DNA of 64,000 bases from Hydrogenophaga sp. (lineage in GTDB: Bacteria > Pseudomonadota > Gammaproteobacteria > Burkholderiales > Burkholderiaceae_C), in NCBI RefSeq assembly GCF_026125785.1, contig NZ_JAHCKL010000010.1:1-64000 (forward strand), read 5' to 3'. Every line of letters begins with the position of its first letter. Within the stretch, counting starts at the first letter, position 1. The position numbers and the translations under genes were made by a program. Under the pieces are notes generated by a model. It did no database searches, had not been told where the DNA came from, and saw only the letters and a program-made list of their open reading frames with translations. This document shows positions 51,833 to 60,837 of the stretch, piece after piece.

Positions 51833-53386
51833 TCACGACGGCACGAAGACGTTGAGCCCATCGACCTGAGAAACCTTGCCGCGCAGACCGATGGCGCCAT
51901 CGCTCTGCAACCGCGCCAGGGTCGCGGGATCCGCGGGCGAGTTGGCCAGGAAGCGCTCACCCGAGGAAACCAGGCGGCCGAACAGCACACCGCGCTCGGG
52001 GCCTTTCTTGCCATGCAGCACGGCGCAGGTCTCGATCACGGCCTCGCCCTGCGGCTGGTGGTTGAGGGGCTCGCGGGGCGTCATGCGATCGATCTGGTCC
52101 TGGATCACGGAGGCGGGTTCGCGCACGAAAGGCTTGTCCGGCCGCTGTGTGGAGAACACCCCCACGGCCTCCTTGGTGACCAGACCCCCATTGGCCATGA
52201 CCAGGCCAAAGGACCCGGGCTGGCCGCGCACACGCAGCACCATCTCGGCGATCGCGTGCGTCACGTAGTTGTTGCCCGGTCCACCAAAGTACGGCAGGCC
52301 GCCCGTCACCGAGAGCTGGCGCGGGTCCTCGGGCGAAATGCCCAGCTCCTTGCAGGCGATCTGCACCGCCGACGGAAAGCAGCTGTAGAGATCGAAGAAC
52401 GCCACCTCGTCCAGTGTGCGGCCGGCCTGCGCCAGCGCGTGCTGTGCGCACAGGCGCATGGCCGGTGACGCGTCCAGCCGGGGGCGCTCGCTCACGAACC
52501 ACTGGTCATGGGCCGCCGCGCTGCCGTGCAGGTAGACACGCCTGTCCACCGGTATGCCCAGCGCATCGGCCTTCGCCTCCGAGACCACCACGAACGCCGC
52601 CGACTGGTCGATGTAGGCGCTGGCCGTCATCAGCTTGGTGAAGGGAAATCCCACATAGGGGTTGTCCGTGTTCACGGCCGCAATGGCTTCGGCGCTGTAG
52701 CCGGCGCGGCGCGTGGCCAGCGGGTTGGCCTTGGCCACCGCGGCCAGGCCGGCAAACAGGCGCGCGCTGGCCTCTCGGTACTGGTCCACGGTCTGCCTGG
52801 CGGATGCGCGCAACGACTGGCCGATCAGCCCGTACATGGCGATGGCCGAGCGCATGCCGTGCGCCTCCTCCTCGGCGGTGTACATGTCCTTCACGCCGTC
52901 CAGCCCGTCGGGCGGACTGGGTGCGTCCTCGCCCCAGACCAGTTGCAGGCCCGCGCGCTTGGCCGCCAGCTCCGTGCGCAGCGCCTCGCCCCCTACGATC
53001 AGCGCGGCCTGCGACTGCCCCTGTGCAATGCGTTCGCACGCACGGGCCAGCAGCACCTGGGGCGTGTCGCCGCCTTGCGGTGGGTACACCAGATCCGTCG
53101 CCGCCCGCGCACCGAGCCGCCGGGCCACCGACCAGGGCGGGTTGGCCAGCTTGCCAAATGGCGAGGCAAAACGCGGCACGGTGTCGGCGAACAGCCGTAT
53201 CACCGTCACCGAGTCCAGCGAGCGCAGCAGCGCCTCACCGGCAGTGCTGTCGGCCGCGGCCAGGCGGGCGGCCTCCACCATCAGTTCCAGGGGCGAGCGA
53301 GCGCTCTCGGGGGGAGATGCCGTGTCGGTCACCTGGCCGGCCCCGACGATGACGGGAACGCGGGTCTTGTCGTGCGCCATGTTCAT
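51833..53386 (-). CDS. Thiolase-like protein with extra C-terminal domain (TLP1 type)
   Basis: A 517-residue thiolase-superfamily protein. VPVIVGAGQVTD at the start and QAALIVGGEALRTE near 125 (the region of the usual nucleophilic Cys, here without a clear Cys) are seen. DLYSCFPSAVQIACKELG and GGLPYFGGPGNNYVTHAIAEM correspond to the NEAF and GHP blocks. About 110 residues at the end form an added domain typical of thiolase-like protein type 1. Such proteins may lack normal thiolase activity and act in steroid or lipid pathways. The ATG at 53386 has GAGGGGG before it and lies seven bases after the crotonase. Confidence 0.88.
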   Translation of the reverse strand: MNMAHDKTRVPVIVGAGQVTDTASPPESARSPLELMVEAARLAAADSTAGEALLRSLDSVTVIRLFADTVPRFASPFGKLANPPWSVARRLGARAATDLVYPPQGGDTPQVLLARACERIAQGQSQAALIVGGEALRTELAAKRAGLQLVWGEDAPSPPDGLDGVKDMYTAEEEAHGMRSAIAMYGLIGQSLRASARQTVDQYREASARLFAGLAAVAKANPLATRRAGYSAEAIAAVNTDNPYVGFPFTKLMTASAYIDQSAAFVVVSEAKADALGIPVDRRVYLHGSAAAHDQWFVSERPRLDASPAMRLCAQHALAQAGRTLDEVAFFDLYSCFPSAVQIACKELGISPEDPRQLSVTGGLPYFGGPGNNYVTHAIAEMVLRVRGQPGSFGLVMANGGLVTKEAVGVFSTQRPDKPFVREPASVIQDQIDRMTPREPLNHQPQGEAVIETCAVLHGKKGPERGVLFGRLVSSGERFLANSPADPATLARLQSDGAIGLRGKVSQVDGLNVFVPS

Positions 53387-53393
53387 CGCCCCC

Positions 53394-54188
53394 TCAACGG
53401 TTCTTCCACTGTGGCTTGCGTTTCTCGGCAAAGGCGCGCGGCCCCTCCTTGTAGTCCTCACTGCTCCGCAAGCGCTGCGCGGCGGGAAACTCGCGGGCGG
53501 CCATCAGCTTGGTCTCGAAGTCATCGCCCAGCATGGTCTTGCGCGCCACTTCCTTGGTGGCACGCAGCGACAGCGGCGAGCACTCCAGCATCTGGTCGGC
53601 CCACTTGCGGGCCTCGGCCATCGCACCGCCGGCCGGTGCCAGCGCGGTCACGAAACCCAGGTCAAAGGCCTCCGCCGCGGGCACGCGCCGACCCGTAAGC
53701 AGGATGCCCATGGCACGCGGCAAACCAATGGCGCGCGGCAGGTACTGCACACCGCCGGCCAGCGCCGCCAGGCCCACGCGCGGCTCAGAGAGCGCAAAGA
53801 ATGCGTTCTCCGCCGCGATCACCAGGTCGCAGGCCAGCGCGAGTTCAAACCCTCCGCCCATGGCGATGCCGTTGACGGCCGCGATCACCGGCTTGTCCAG
53901 GTCGAACCGCGTCGTCAGCCCGGCAAAGCCGGTGGGCGGGAAGTGGCGCACGCCTCGCTGCGCATGCACCTTCAGGTCGTTACCGGTGCTGAAAGCCTTG
54001 TCGCCCGCGCCGGTGATGATGCCCACCCACTGCTCATCGTCGGCAGCGAATTCGTTCCAGACTTCATGCAACTCCTGGTCGGCTTCGAAGTGGGTGGAGT
54101 TCATCACATCGGGCCGGTTGATGGTGACGATGGTGAGATGGCCGTCGCGTTCGACGGTGCAAAACTCTTTGTGCGTGATCTGGCTCAT
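53394..54188 (-). CDS. Enoyl-CoA hydratase/isomerase family protein
   Basis: A 264-residue crotonase. The oxyanion-hole segments are GDKAFSTGNDLKVHAQ near 64 and GIAMGGGFELALACD near 111. FALSEPRVGLAALAGGVQYLPR near 131 is the catalytic region; the usual second Glu of hydratases is not obvious, so isomerase, hydratase or ring-cleavage hydrolase activity is possible. The end FAEKRKPQWKNR is typical. It sits between the nitronate-monooxygenase-like gene (21 bases) and the thiolase-like gene (7 bases). Confidence 0.93.
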   Translation of the reverse strand: MSQITHKEFCTVERDGHLTIVTINRPDVMNSTHFEADQELHEVWNEFAADDEQWVGIITGAGDKAFSTGNDLKVHAQRGVRHFPPTGFAGLTTRFDLDKPVIAAVNGIAMGGGFELALACDLVIAAENAFFALSEPRVGLAALAGGVQYLPRAIGLPRAMGILLTGRRVPAAEAFDLGFVTALAPAGGAMAEARKWADQMLECSPLSLRATKEVARKTMLGDDFETKLMAAREFPAAQRLRSSEDYKEGPRAFAEKRKPQWKNR

Positions 54189-54209
54189 GCGGTGTGTCCG
54201 GTTGAGGTA

Positions 54210-55334
54210 TCAGAGGTTGATCAGGGGAGACAGCCGCTCGGCCGTCTCGGCGTATTCGTTCATCAGGTCCGCCATGACCTGGCGCACCGAGGTCTCCTCG
54301 CGCAGGGTGCCCACCACCTGACCCGCGGGAAAGGAGCAGAGGTCGGCGCGCCGCGCCTTCTCGATGCGGATGCGCGCGCTGTGGTAGAGCACGTTCTGCA
54401 GCGGCGGCGGCAGGTGCTTGGGAGCGCCGGGCTTTTCCCAGGCTTCGGAGGCCTTGCTGCGGATCATGCGCACCGTCTTGCCGGTCTGGTACTTGCGCTG
54501 CACCGCATCCTCGGTGCGCGCCTTGAACAGCACGTCCTTCTCCATGGGTGTGAGTTCGCTCTCACGCGTGCCCAGCCAGACCGTGCCCATCCAGACGCCC
54601 TGCGCACCCAGCGCGAAGGCCGCGGCGATCTGGCGGCCGCGGCTGATGCCGCCGGCGGCCAGCACCGCGACCTGGGGCGACACCAGGTCCACCACCTGCG
54701 GCACCAGCACCATGGTGGAAATCTGCCCTGTGTGGCCGCCCGCCTCCGTGCCCTGCGCAACGATGAGGTCCACGCCCGCATCGCGCTGGTCCACCGCGTG
54801 CTCGGGTTTTCCGCAGAGCGAGCCCACCAGAATGCCGCGCGCATGCAGCTCATCCACCAGCGCGCGCGACGGCGTGCCCAGCGCACTCACGATCAGCTTC
54901 ACCTGCGGGTGCCGCAGCGCCACGTCGATCAGCTTGCGAGCACCCGCCGGCGTGGAATTGCGTCCGCGGCCAATCAGCTCTTCGCGTGCGACCTGCGCAT
55001 CGTCCGCGCTCAGCGGTGGTACGCCTTCGCGCGCCAGCAGGTCTTCCATGAACCGGCGCTGCTCGTCGGGCAGCAGGTCCTGCACGGGTTGCTCGGCCGC
55101 TTCGGCCGCCTTGTCGTAGTTGGCGGGAATCAGCACGTCAACGCCATAAGGCTTTCCATCGACGTGCTCGTCGATCCACTTGAGCTCGCGCTCGAGCTGC
55201 TCGGGCGAGAAGCTCACCGCTCCCAGCACGCCAAAACCGCCGGCCCGGGTGGCTTCCACCACGACGTCGCGGCAATGGGAAAAGGCAAACACGGGCGCCT
55301 CGCAGCCGAGGCGCTCACATATATCGGTACGCAT
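54210..55334 (-). CDS. Nitronate monooxygenase-family flavoprotein
   Basis: A 374-residue FMN-dependent TIM-barrel protein. The catalytic-site signature QGTEAGGHTGQ near 195 and the flavin loop VLAAGGISRGRQIAAAFALG near 225 are clear, as is PVFAFSHCRDVVVEATRAGG at the N-terminus. Enzymes of this family oxidise alkyl nitronates, but many homologues in degradation operons have other redox roles such as NADH:quinone or enone reduction. Its place at the head of a crotonase/thiolase operon favours a non-nitronate role (inference). A strong promoter lies upstream. AAGGAGA precedes the ATG. Confidence 0.9.
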   Translation of the reverse strand: MRTDICERLGCEAPVFAFSHCRDVVVEATRAGGFGVLGAVSFSPEQLERELKWIDEHVDGKPYGVDVLIPANYDKAAEAAEQPVQDLLPDEQRRFMEDLLAREGVPPLSADDAQVAREELIGRGRNSTPAGARKLIDVALRHPQVKLIVSALGTPSRALVDELHARGILVGSLCGKPEHAVDQRDAGVDLIVAQGTEAGGHTGQISTMVLVPQVVDLVSPQVAVLAAGGISRGRQIAAAFALGAQGVWMGTVWLGTRESELTPMEKDVLFKARTEDAVQRKYQTGKTVRMIRSKASEAWEKPGAPKHLPPPLQNVLYHSARIRIEKARRADLCSFPAGQVVGTLREETSVRQVMADLMNEYAETAERLSPLINL

Positions 55335-55390
55335 GCAGGTCTCCTTCTGTTGGCGCGTGGTGCGCCGCTTCAATCATGTTGTTTGCATAC

Positions 55391-55405
55391 GAACTATATC
55401 TGTTC
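55391..55405. promoter_or_regulatory. Candidate MarR operator
   Basis: GAAC-TATATCT-GTTC overlaps the -10 box of the minus-strand promoter, so binding of the neighbouring MarR protein would block the nitronate-monooxygenase operon. Confidence 0.45.
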
Positions 55406-55421
55406 AAATAAAATCTGCCAA
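55393..55421 (-). promoter_or_regulatory. Strong sigma70-type promoter of the nitronate-monooxygenase operon
   Basis: On the minus strand TTGGCA (55421-55416) is followed after exactly 17 bases by TATAGT (55398-55393), each one mismatch from consensus. It lies about 60 bases upstream of the ATG at 55334. Confidence 0.6.
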
Positions 55422-55464
55422 GTGGCGTTGGAACCTGCCCGTGCACTGCCCCTACACTGCGCCC

Positions 55465-55953
55465 ATGGCCACACTCTCGATCAAAGACCTTCGACAGGCA
55501 CCCGGCTACCTGTTCCGCCGGGCGTTCCAGATCTCGGTGTCCATCGCCACCGAGCAACTCACTCCACACAACCTCACCACGGTGCAGTTCGCGTCGCTGG
55601 TGGGTATTCACGAACACCCCGGAGTGGATGCCACCCGGCTGTCGGCCATCATCAAGTTCGACAAAGCCACGCTCACCGGCGTACTCGACCGCCTGGAGGC
55701 GAAGGCGCTGATCGTTCGTCAGCCGCACCCCACCGACCGGCGCACCCGCATGCTGTTCCTCACGCAGGAAGGCGAGCGGGTGCTGGCCGAGGCCAGCATC
55801 GCCGCGCGCGATACGCGCGAGGCCGTGCTGGAACCCCTGCCGCGCGCAGAGCGCAAGCAGCTGATGCTGCTGCTCAACAAACTGATAGCACTCCATGCGG
55901 ACCGCGAGAACGCGGAAACCCATGACCCGGAGCAGAAGGTGACGCCGCCATGA
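55465..55953 (+). CDS. MarR-family transcriptional regulator
   Basis: A 162-residue winged-helix regulator. The recognition region is GVDATRLSAIIKFDKATLTG near 53-75, and the wing has HPTDRRTRMLFLTQEG near 93-108, the classic MarR DxRxxxxxLT block. It is divergent from the nitronate-monooxygenase operon and likely represses it. The ATG at 55465 has no ribosome site and lies six bases after a TACACT box, so the message could be leaderless. Its stop overlaps the next start (ATGA). Confidence 0.92.
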   Translation: MATLSIKDLRQAPGYLFRRAFQISVSIATEQLTPHNLTTVQFASLVGIHEHPGVDATRLSAIIKFDKATLTGVLDRLEAKALIVRQPHPTDRRTRMLFLTQEGERVLAEASIAARDTREAVLEPLPRAERKQLMLLLNKLIALHADRENAETHDPEQKVTPP

Positions 55954-56927
55954 AGATCGCGGTCTTTGGAGCGGGTGCTACCGGCGGGCACTTCGCTGCC
56001 CTGCTCGCCCGGGCCGGTGCCGAGGTGAGCGTCGTGGTGCGGGGTGCCACGCTGGCGGCGGTGCGGCAGGCCGGCCTCACGCTGCGCACCGACCACGGTG
56101 AGCTGCAAGCCAGCGTGCAGGCCAGCGACGACGCGCGCGAGCTCGGCCCGCAGGATCTCGTGCTCGTGACGCTGAAATCTCATGCGCTGGCGGATGCCGC
56201 CGACGCGATGGCCCCGTTGCTGGGCGTGCGGACGCCCGTGGTGTTCCTGCAGAACGGCATACCCTGGTGGTACCACCATGCGGAGGGAGGGTTGCGCGAG
56301 GGCCGGCGCCTGCCCGCGCTGGATCCGCGCGACCGGCTGTGGCAGGCCATAGGTCCCGAGCGCGTGATCGGCGGCGTCACCTCCAGTGCCTGCACGGTGG
56401 TGGCGCCCGGGGTGATCGAAGTCCGGGGCGGCAACCGGCCGCTCACGCTCGGGGAACCCTCCGGCCAGGACACCGAACGTCTTCGCACGACGGCCGCCGT
56501 GCTGCGCGATGCCGGCTTCCCGGTGGAGGCGACGGCCGCCATCCGCGGCGCGATCTGGGCCAAGCTGGCGCAGAACCTGGCCTCCGGCCCCATGGGTGTG
56601 CTGGCGCCGGTACCGATGAAAGAGCTCTTTGCCGAACAGGTTCTGATCGACGCGCGCCTGCGCATCCAGGCAGAGGTGACCGCCATCGCCTTGGCCGAGG
56701 GCTGCAGCATGAGCATGGACTTCGGCGCGCAGATGGCCTTCGTGCGCCAGTCGTCCCACGTGCCGAGCATCGCGCAGGATGCCGCCGAGGGGCGCCGCAT
56801 GGAACTGGAGAGCATGTTCCTGGCGCCACTGCGCCTGGCGCGCGAACACGGGGTGGCCACACCCACGCTGGACCTGCTGGTCGCGCTGGCCACGCTCAAG
56901 GCCCGCGCGCTCGGTCTCTACCCCTGA
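55950..56927 (+). CDS. 2-dehydropantoate 2-reductase family protein
   Basis: A 325-residue ketopantoate-reductase (ApbA/PanE) fold protein. The NADPH loop is FGAGATGGHF (6-15); K76 (TLKSHAL), N102 (QNGIPWW) and K205 (AIWAKLAQNL) are at the expected active-site positions. The real PanE makes pantoate, but paralogues in degradation clusters reduce other 2-keto acids. Coupling to a MarR regulator rather than to pantothenate genes favours a catabolic role. It is convergent with the isomerase gene. Confidence 0.9.
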   Translation: MKIAVFGAGATGGHFAALLARAGAEVSVVVRGATLAAVRQAGLTLRTDHGELQASVQASDDARELGPQDLVLVTLKSHALADAADAMAPLLGVRTPVVFLQNGIPWWYHHAEGGLREGRRLPALDPRDRLWQAIGPERVIGGVTSSACTVVAPGVIEVRGGNRPLTLGEPSGQDTERLRTTAAVLRDAGFPVEATAAIRGAIWAKLAQNLASGPMGVLAPVPMKELFAEQVLIDARLRIQAEVTAIALAEGCSMSMDFGAQMAFVRQSSHVPSIAQDAAEGRRMELESMFLAPLRLAREHGVATPTLDLLVALATLKARALGLYP

Positions 56928-56932
56928 GCAAA

Positions 56933-56946
56933 GGGCCTGTTCACCC
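56933..56946. repeat. 14-base repeat GGGCCTGTTCACCC (copy 1)
   Basis: Found between the convergent ketopantoate-reductase-like and isomerase genes, including the minus-strand stop codon. An identical copy is at 61881-61894, also between convergent genes. Confidence 0.6.
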
Positions 56947-57810
56947 GGTTTTTCCCTGTGCAACCGGGTCGGACAAGCCCTGGAAATGCCGGTCGAAGAA
57001 GCGCTGCGCCGCCTCGGCCGCATGGCGCGCGCGCGGCACCGGTGCCAGCGCGGCATGCTGCACGGCCGGTGTCTCCAGTTCCAGCTCGGCCTGGGGTGGC
57101 AGTGCCTGCACCAGGCCCACGAGGTCCAGGCCGCCATCGCCCAGCAGGCGTCGGCCCGCCATCGCTTCGTTGAACAGCGTGTCACCTTCGGCCAGCGTCG
57201 CGGGCGCATCGCACAGCTGGGTCAGGTAGATCGACGCTGGATCGAGCGCGGCCACGTCGCGGGCGCTGGCACCGGAGCGTGCCAGGTGCAGCGCGTCGAT
57301 GAGCACACCGACATTCCCGGCACCGCTGGCGGCGATGATGTCCTGCGTCTGCGCCAGGGTCTTGAGCTCGCTCATCGGCATGAACTCCAGCGCGATGCGC
57401 ACGCCCGCCTCACGGGCCGCGGCGGCGTAGTCGCGCACCAGCGCGGTGACGCGCGCGGCATCGCCGTCGAAGCAGCCCTGCAGGATCATGGGCGCGCCCA
57501 CGGCGCGCGCCGCGTTCACGTTGGCCAGCATGTGGTCCAGCGTGACCTGGGGTGAGATGTAGTAGCCGCTGACACTGGATATGCGCACGCCACGCGCGGC
57601 CGCGGTGCGGCGAATCTCGTCGAACGCATCGGCGCGGCCGTCCACCGAGGGCCAGGCATCGCCCGGGTAGCGTCCGCTGACACGCGGACCCGCCGCGCCA
57701 AAGCCGGCCTGCGCCGCCGCGTCGATCACGTCCAGCGGTTCGGCATTCACGCCCAGCGTGAGAAAGCCCAGGGTGAGGTCGGCGGTGCGCCGGTGGCGTG
57801 GGTGGGTCAT
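56941..57810 (-). CDS. Sugar phosphate isomerase/epimerase family protein (TIM barrel)
   Basis: A 289-residue protein of the AP-endonuclease-2-like xylose-isomerase superfamily. IALEFMPMSELKTL near 150 and VGVLIDALHLARSG near 178 supply the Glu and Asp/His metal ligands, QLCDAPA near 207 gives another, and ELELETPAV closes the barrel. Such proteins isomerise, epimerise or dehydrate hydroxy-carbonyl compounds. The substrate is unknown. The ATG at 57810 gives MTHPRHRRTA. It is last in the minus-strand unit with the PRISE and KstD-like genes. Confidence 0.87.
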   Translation of the reverse strand: MTHPRHRRTADLTLGFLTLGVNAEPLDVIDAAAQAGFGAAGPRVSGRYPGDAWPSVDGRADAFDEIRRTAAARGVRISSVSGYYISPQVTLDHMLANVNAARAVGAPMILQGCFDGDAARVTALVRDYAAAAREAGVRIALEFMPMSELKTLAQTQDIIAASGAGNVGVLIDALHLARSGASARDVAALDPASIYLTQLCDAPATLAEGDTLFNEAMAGRRLLGDGGLDLVGLVQALPPQAELELETPAVQHAALAPVPRARHAAEAAQRFFDRHFQGLSDPVAQGKTG

Positions 57811-57835
57811 GCGGGTGTCTCCGTGCCGGTCTCGG

Positions 57836-58897
57836 TCAGGTCGGCAGAATCTTGTGTTGCTGCAGCTCACGCAAGCGCTGCACGAACACCGCATCGGTGT
57901 CCACGCATTCGTGGAAGCCGGCGCGGCGGATCTTGTTGGTTTCCAGCAGCACGTCGTGCGACATGCGCAGCATGTAGTCCACCCAGGCCCAGTTGACGAT
58001 GCGGTTGATGGCAATCTCGCGCAGGCCATGGCGCTGGGTGATGCGGTCCCAGAGCGCCTGCTGGTCGGGCATCACGTCGGCCAGGGGCATGGTCTTGGTA
58101 TCGGCCCAGGCCATGCCCAGCGCATCGGCAATCACCGGCCAGTTGTTGCGCCAGCGCGCCGGGTCGCCATTGGTGACGTTGAAAGCCTGGTTCGAGGCGG
58201 CATCCGAATGCGCCGCCCAGCAAGCGGCGCCACCGATCACGTGGGCGTCGGCGATCTGGTGCACGGCGTCGTACGCCCCCTGGCTGCCGGGGAAGCGCAA
58301 CGGCAAGCCCATCTCCTTGCACACCGCGGCGTAGATGCCCACGCCCATCACCAGGTTCATGGGGTTGCCCACCGCGAAACCGGAGACGAAAGGCGGAATG
58401 AGGTTCACCCAAGACCACTTCTGGCCCTGCTGCGCTTCGCGCAGGAAATCTTCCTGGTCGTAGTAGAAGTTGGGCGGCAACTGGCGCGGGTCGGTCTCGC
58501 GGCAGGGCGTCTTGCTCTGCCCCCACTGGATGCCGTAGAACTTGGCACCGGTGGTCAGCACCACCTTGCTGAGCGCCGGCAGCACCGCGCTGGCCGCTTC
58601 CACCAGGTTCCGGAGCATGGCCAGGTTGGGCGCCACCTCGGCGGCGCGGCTGGGCGCGGGCTGGTAGGCGGCAAAGAAGAGGTGCGTGATCTCAGGGTGA
58701 CGGGCCAGCGCATCGCGACAGGCCTTGGGGTCCATCAGGTCCAGCGCGAGCCCTTCGGTGCCGGCGATCTGGCCTCCGCCCGAACGCGAGGCGCACAGCA
58801 CGCGCCAGCCATCGGCCACGAGGCGCTGAGCCACACCGGTGCCCACGATACCGCTGGCGCCGGCAACCAGAGCGACAGATTGAACTGCAGAAGTCAT
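57836..58897 (-). CDS. PRISE-like enone reductase (atypical SDR)
   Basis: A 353-residue atypical SDR resembling plant progesterone 5-beta-reductase / iridoid synthase. The cofactor loop is VAGASGIVGTGVAQ near residue 11. The catalytic Lys and Tyr are in TTGAKFYGIQWG (K119) and NFYYDQEDFL (about Y145), the PRISE hallmark. These enzymes reduce activated double bonds of enones, including 3-oxo-4-ene steroids, with NADPH. The position directly downstream of a ketosteroid-dehydrogenase-like gene is notable. The gene starts at the ATG at 58897. Confidence 0.87.
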   Translation of the reverse strand: MTSAVQSVALVAGASGIVGTGVAQRLVADGWRVLCASRSGGGQIAGTEGLALDLMDPKACRDALARHPEITHLFFAAYQPAPSRAAEVAPNLAMLRNLVEAASAVLPALSKVVLTTGAKFYGIQWGQSKTPCRETDPRQLPPNFYYDQEDFLREAQQGQKWSWVNLIPPFVSGFAVGNPMNLVMGVGIYAAVCKEMGLPLRFPGSQGAYDAVHQIADAHVIGGAACWAAHSDAASNQAFNVTNGDPARWRNNWPVIADALGMAWADTKTMPLADVMPDQQALWDRITQRHGLREIAINRIVNWAWVDYMLRMSHDVLLETNKIRRAGFHECVDTDAVFVQRLRELQQHKILPT

Positions 58898-58951
58898 GTT
58901 GTTTTCCGTAAAGTTGAGAGATCAACGCGCATGGTAGCGCCGCACACGGTC

Positions 58952-60676
58952 TCAGTTCATGGGCTGCTGCGCGGCATGCATGGCGGCGCGGTAGCCGAAC
59001 ACCATCGCCGGGCCGATGGTCGCGCCCGGCCCGGGATAGGTGCCGCGCATGAGCGATGCGCTGTCGTTGCCACAGGCGTAGAGCCCGGGGATCGGCGCGC
59101 CTTCGGTGTCGAGGACCCGACCGTCCTCGTCGGTGGCCAGACCCGCATCGGCCGCCGCATCCCCCGGCCACACAGCCATGGCGCAGAAGGGTGCCTGGGC
59201 AATCGGCCCCAGGCAAGGATTGGGCTGGTGGTCCGGATCGCCGTTGAAACGGCTCACCTCGGTGGAGCCCTTGCCAAAGTCGGTGTCCACGCCCGTGCGC
59301 GCGAAGCCGTTGTTGCGCTCAACGCTGTCGCGCAGGCCCTGCGCGTCCACGCCGATGTCGCGCGCCAGCGCCTCCAGCGTGTCCGCGCTGTGCAGGTAGC
59401 CGCTCTTGAGGTGCAGGCGCAGGTCGGTGGTGCCGGGGTGGATCAGGCCCAGGCCGTACTTGCGCACGAAGGCGGCGTCACAGACCAGCCAGGCCGGTAT
59501 GCAGGGGGTCGTCGCATGGCGTTTGACCATGTCGCTGCAGAAGTAATGGTAGGAAGCGCCTTCGTTGGTGAAGCGGCGGCCCGCGCTGTCCACGGCGATC
59601 AGGCCCGGCTTGGCGCGGTCCAGGAACAGATGTGGAAACAGCCCGGTGCCGCCCTGACCATCGGGCGTCACGGAAACCGGCTGCCAGAGCACGCCCTCGC
59701 CATGTGCCGCTCGGTCCACCGCCGCACCGGCCTGCACCGCCGCGCGCACGCCACCGCCCTGGTTGCCCTCGAAGATCAGCGAGGGCCAGCGGTCGTGACC
59801 CTGGGCCATCCACTGCTTGCGCAACGCGGGGTTGCGCCCGATGCCACCGGCGGCCAGCACCACGCCGCGCCGCGCCTCCACCTCCAGGCGCTCACCGCTG
59901 CCCAGCATGAAGCAGGCGCCGGTCACACGGCCACCGCCATCGCGCCGCAATTCATCGAGCTGCGCACCGAATTCGATGGCGGTGCCGGCGTCGCGCAGGC
60001 TGGCAAAGAGCCGCGCGACCAGTGCGTTGCCCATCACCAGCCGGGTGCCGCGCGCATGGCGCAACCGGTCCGTCAGGTAGCGCAGCACCAGGCCGGCGCT
60101 GTACTTGAAACTGGCCCACGACTTGAAGCGGTTGAGCAGATGCCCGATGTCCGCCTTGCCGACCATCATGCCGCCCAGCACCATGAACTCTTTCATCGGC
60201 GGCCGGATCCGGTGGAAGTCGCGCCCTAGCAGCCGCCCGTCGTACGGCAGCGGCGCCAGGGCGCGCCCCGCCACGCGCGAGCCGGGAATGTCCACATAGT
60301 CCGGGTGCTTGCCCGCCGCCATGAACTTCACCTGGCTGCGCCGCACGATCTCGTCGACGATGCGCGGACCGCTGGCCAGATACACCTCGCGCAAACGCCG
60401 CAGTTCGCCCGAAGGCACCAGCCCGTCCAGGTAGCGCATGGCGTCTTCCAGGCTGTCTTCAAAGCCCGCGGCCTTGGAGGGCGTGTTGTTGGGCAGCCAG
60501 ACCGTACCTGCCGCGGTGGCCGTGGTGCCGCCCACCTGCTCGGTGCCCTCGCACAGCAGCACGTCCAGGCCGGCCAAGGTCGCCATCAGGGCGGCCGTCA
60601 TGCCACCAGACCCAGCCCCCACGACGACCAGGTCGACCGTCTTGCGCACCGTCTTCACATCACTGCTGCTGCTCAC
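58952..60676 (-). CDS. FAD-dependent 3-ketosteroid-dehydrogenase-like protein
   Basis: A 574-residue flavoprotein of the fumarate reductase/KstD family. The FAD loop is LVVVGAGSGGMTAAL near residue 16, GTEQVGGTTATAAGTVWLPN near 44 is the typical KstD segment, and the C-terminus has GLYACGNDSASLMRGTYPGPGAT. It should desaturate or reduce a 3-keto ring next to the carbonyl. It starts with GTG at 60676, supported by AAAAGG seven bases upstream; no ATG fits. It heads the minus-strand unit with PRISE (54 bases) and the isomerase. Confidence 0.9.
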   Translation of the reverse strand: MSSSSDVKTVRKTVDLVVVGAGSGGMTAALMATLAGLDVLLCEGTEQVGGTTATAAGTVWLPNNTPSKAAGFEDSLEDAMRYLDGLVPSGELRRLREVYLASGPRIVDEIVRRSQVKFMAAGKHPDYVDIPGSRVAGRALAPLPYDGRLLGRDFHRIRPPMKEFMVLGGMMVGKADIGHLLNRFKSWASFKYSAGLVLRYLTDRLRHARGTRLVMGNALVARLFASLRDAGTAIEFGAQLDELRRDGGGRVTGACFMLGSGERLEVEARRGVVLAAGGIGRNPALRKQWMAQGHDRWPSLIFEGNQGGGVRAAVQAGAAVDRAAHGEGVLWQPVSVTPDGQGGTGLFPHLFLDRAKPGLIAVDSAGRRFTNEGASYHYFCSDMVKRHATTPCIPAWLVCDAAFVRKYGLGLIHPGTTDLRLHLKSGYLHSADTLEALARDIGVDAQGLRDSVERNNGFARTGVDTDFGKGSTEVSRFNGDPDHQPNPCLGPIAQAPFCAMAVWPGDAAADAGLATDEDGRVLDTEGAPIPGLYACGNDSASLMRGTYPGPGATIGPAMVFGYRAAMHAAQQPMN

Positions 60677-60761
60677 ATTGAACCTTTTCTGGCTGTCGGG
60701 GCGGGTCGCGCGGCGAACGCCGAGACGGCGTGTCGGATGCGGACGGGTCAGACCCCATGTT

Positions 60762-60772
60762 TGGTTGGACCT
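60762..60772. promoter_or_regulatory. Operator-like motif TGGTTGGACCT (7 of 8)
   Basis: One mismatch to TGGTNNGACCA. It lies between the divergent KstD-like and Gfo/Idh genes (86 and 66 bases from their starts). A TAGGAT box follows directly on the plus strand, the same order as at 32107 and 63642. Confidence 0.45.
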
Positions 60773-60837
60773 TAGGATACCATCGCCCCCATACCCATCC
60801 TTTCCACCCCCCTACTTCTCGATCCACCTGCTCCGCC

